Under the pieces are notes generated by a model that saw only the letters and a list, made by a program, of their open reading frames with translations, was not told where the DNA came from and searched no databases. From NCBI GenBank assembly GCA_012295275.1, contig CM022672.1, positions 15,649,125 through 15,713,124 of the forward strand: 64,000 nucleotides of DNA, in the 5' to 3' direction. The first letter of the stretch is position 1; every line of letters starts with the position of its first letter. Shown piece after piece: positions 61,517 through 64,000 of the stretch. The translations under genes were made by a program, and so were the position numbers. Source of the DNA: Chrysomallon squamiferum. Lineage: Eukaryota > Mollusca > Gastropoda > Neomphalida > Peltospiridae.

Positions 61517-63353
61517 CTGACAACGTGTATGGGCATATAACTATCGGTCAGAAATTCTCAGTCAATGTCAGTCAGTTTATAATATCTACAAATGTTATTT
61601 GAGTCTTATAATGTGAGATCTGTAAGAAGTGATGAAAATAAACGGATGAGCTGTGATGAATTTCATTCGCCCTGACGCTTTTTCGGAACGGCAGCGACTC
61701 ATTCCGGATGTGTGCGTGTTTTATGCTAATACTTTTTATTGTTAGCATTTTGTTACTGCTAAATTTGTTTTAATTCTTTAATCAAAATTGTGGTTGTAAA
61801 TCTACAAATTGAGTGGATGTTTTAATGCATTATTTTTAATATGTGGCTATTACTAGTAATTTGTTTACTCTTATTATATTATAAAACAATAAATATCTGA
61901 ATAAAGTATATAACTGAATTTATCATTTGTTTTACTATATTTAATTTTCAAGGTTTGTAATTCTTACATATTATGTCTAGTTATGGTGCTAAAAATATAA
62001 CAGAGGACAATTTGATAATAATCCACGACAGCAAACTTCCTCTAAAGAATTTAAAAATTACATACTAATCTCAGTTATAAGGATCATTTAATAACGTTTC
62101 TGTTTTACGTTTTATCTCAAAATATTAATACCCAGATTACGTCAGACATCAACCATTCTTGTGAGAATCATTCCTAGCACATTCATTCAGAATGATTTTT
62201 GAAAGCAACATCTTCTTCCTAATTTGAATTTAAAGATAATCAGAAATTATGTTATTGTTTTATAAGTGATTAATAAGATCTTTTTTGAAATAAAGTATAT
62301 GAAAGACATTATTTTAAAAGTAAAAGCCATTATGGCATTTTTGCTGAATTTTTATTTGATGAAAATGAAGAATGTCAATTTCAAAACCTGTTTTCCCATG
62401 TTCTCAGTTTTTTGTTAGTCATATGGCAAAATAAAATACAACTACATAATTGCCAAAGAAAATAGTATTCATGAAACAGTTTTCAGGAAAATTCTTTAGG
62501 TTTATATGACTGGAGCTGGTGATCAACGTCCATATACATGGGTGTGTAAAATCCAGGTATTGATAACTGCCAGTTTATTGAAGAATTCTTATTTTAACCA
62601 CAAAGCTTTCCCCAAGATGTGTGGGGATCACTTAAATTATTAATACGAATTCTGTCGATTGGCAGGAGAACCATCTATAGAGACAAGAAGTATTGTAGGG
62701 GTTTACCGATCACTATTAGCTAAAGGGAATTGTGAAACCTGGCTACTGATTTGACATACAGCTACTTAATTATAACCAATTATGGAAAGAAATGTTATTA
62801 AGATTTATGCTGCACACACTATTTGACAGAAGGATAATTTAAATCTGGTAAATGATTTTAATCCAAATTTATCTAGCAATAAGGTATGTGTACTGATTCA
62901 GAGAATGAGGAATCACCGTAGCATCTTCACTGGGAAGAAAGAAAATAGTTTTATTATTGAAAAGAACTGACCCTCATCAGAAAACAAACTGTGAACATAT
63001 TGAGAAACATTAGCAAGCAGTGCTAATAATAAATTGATCTATAAAATCATGATGATGATGATGAAGCCAGAAAATATAGGTAAAGTAATAAGATTAACAT
63101 ACATGAAGCTTGGTGATTGATTTATTGTAAAACAAAGTGGAAACTCTAGCCTGAGCGTTTGTAGTTTGTCTACTAAACCTCTTTATTATTCTTTGGCTTG
63201 GCTGTTATTTAGTGTGAATACAGTAACCATTAAAACTGAACAATTATTCTTACAGTCAGTTAAACAGAGAAAAATAAAATCAGATGTCTCTTTCAGATCA
63301 CAACGCACACACATTAATATTTATTAGTGAAACGTTTACCATCATTCAGTTTA

Positions 63354-63399
<46 letters not shown>

Positions 63400-64000
63400 T
63401 ATGTAATTTAATTTCTATGTTGCTAAGTGTATAAAGCCTTGAAATACATCTGCTGTAGCTTTTCTCATATAAATAAATCAATAAAATTAATAATGTTGCA
63501 CAGATTGATATTTGTAAGTAAACACATTCATCTCGACCAACTGATTTGGTTTTTACTAAAATATATAAAATGTGCCTTTTTTAATTATTTAATTTATTAT
63601 TATTATTATTAGTAGTAGTAGTAGTAGTAGTAGTAGTAAATTAGTTTTTAATTCTAATTTCAATTTTACTGCTACTAATAATACAAGACCAACAACTACT
63701 ACTACTATTATCATTATTATTGTTAATATCATTTTGTACTAAAACTTAAAATCACATCATTGCAATCGAATTAATAATGAAAATAAAGCACAATCTCTGT
63801 TCAGGTTTGCAAAGATTGATTACTTCCCCTTTCTTTATATATAAATATATAATGAAATAACCAAAAAATCATATCAAATCAAATAATAAAATAATAATAA
63901 TAATAATAATAATAAACATGTTTCTGAGTATTCTGTAACTAATTTACACATTTTAAAATGTGTTCAATGAAAAAGACAAAAGCCTTCAAGCAAATTTGAT

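Larger units (their letters stand above)
58692..64000. other. Gene-poor right end
   Basis: AT-rich, with CA, AAT, AAAT, TTA and AGT repeats. The only non-random stretch is the CpG-bearing region at 61.1-61.7 kb. No exon was supported. Confidence 0.6.

Noticed and set aside
1-64000. tRNA or rRNA genes, bacterial-type operons or CRISPR systems
   Set aside because: None seen; the gene structure is clearly eukaryotic.

Overview
The window is an AT-rich piece of nuclear DNA from an intron-rich invertebrate animal. Genes are split into many short exons with GT-AG introns, there are dense AC, AAT and AAAT microsatellites, and decayed transposons sit in introns and between genes. A mollusc (or another lophotrochozoan) is the best guess, from overall style and repeat content; nothing seen fixes the species. 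Exon boundaries below were placed by eye from splice sites, reading phase and family similarity.

All three recognisable genes lie on the minus strand. (1) A PPIP5K/VIP1 inositol pyrophosphate kinase-phosphatase runs from a first coding exon at 31.0-31.3 kb down to at least 1.8 kb in about 25 exons. Its introns hold a 1.2-kb inverted-repeat transposon and many microsatellites. It carries two homologous exons (25.2 and 23.7 kb) whose lengths force exactly one to be used, and two optional in-frame cassettes after them. (2) A C2H2 zinc-finger gene (37.2-41.5 kb) has three common exons and two alternative last exons, each encoding its own set of fingers: a lola-like layout without a recognisable BTB domain. 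(3) ORC2, origin recognition complex subunit 2 (45.1-56.9 kb), has a nine-copy 27-bp repeat inside one exon, and its second intron is packed with transposon remains.

Between genes: an internally deleted Ty3/gypsy-type LTR retrotransposon (32.4-35.1 kb) lies just upstream of PPIP5K. The region 57-64 kb, upstream of ORC2, holds a FLYWCH zinc-finger fragment on the plus strand, a short LINE-like scrap, and a promoter-like cluster of ACGT-core sites near 61.5 kb. The remaining intergenic DNA (1-0.3, 35.1-37.2, 41.5-45.1 and 58.7-64 kb) shows only simple repeats and AT-rich sequence.

The three genes are functionally unrelated (inositol pyrophosphate signalling, transcription, DNA replication licensing). 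The most noteworthy biology is exon-level: mutually exclusive exons in PPIP5K, switchable zinc-finger exons, and an acidic tandem repeat and scattered partial exon copies in ORC2.
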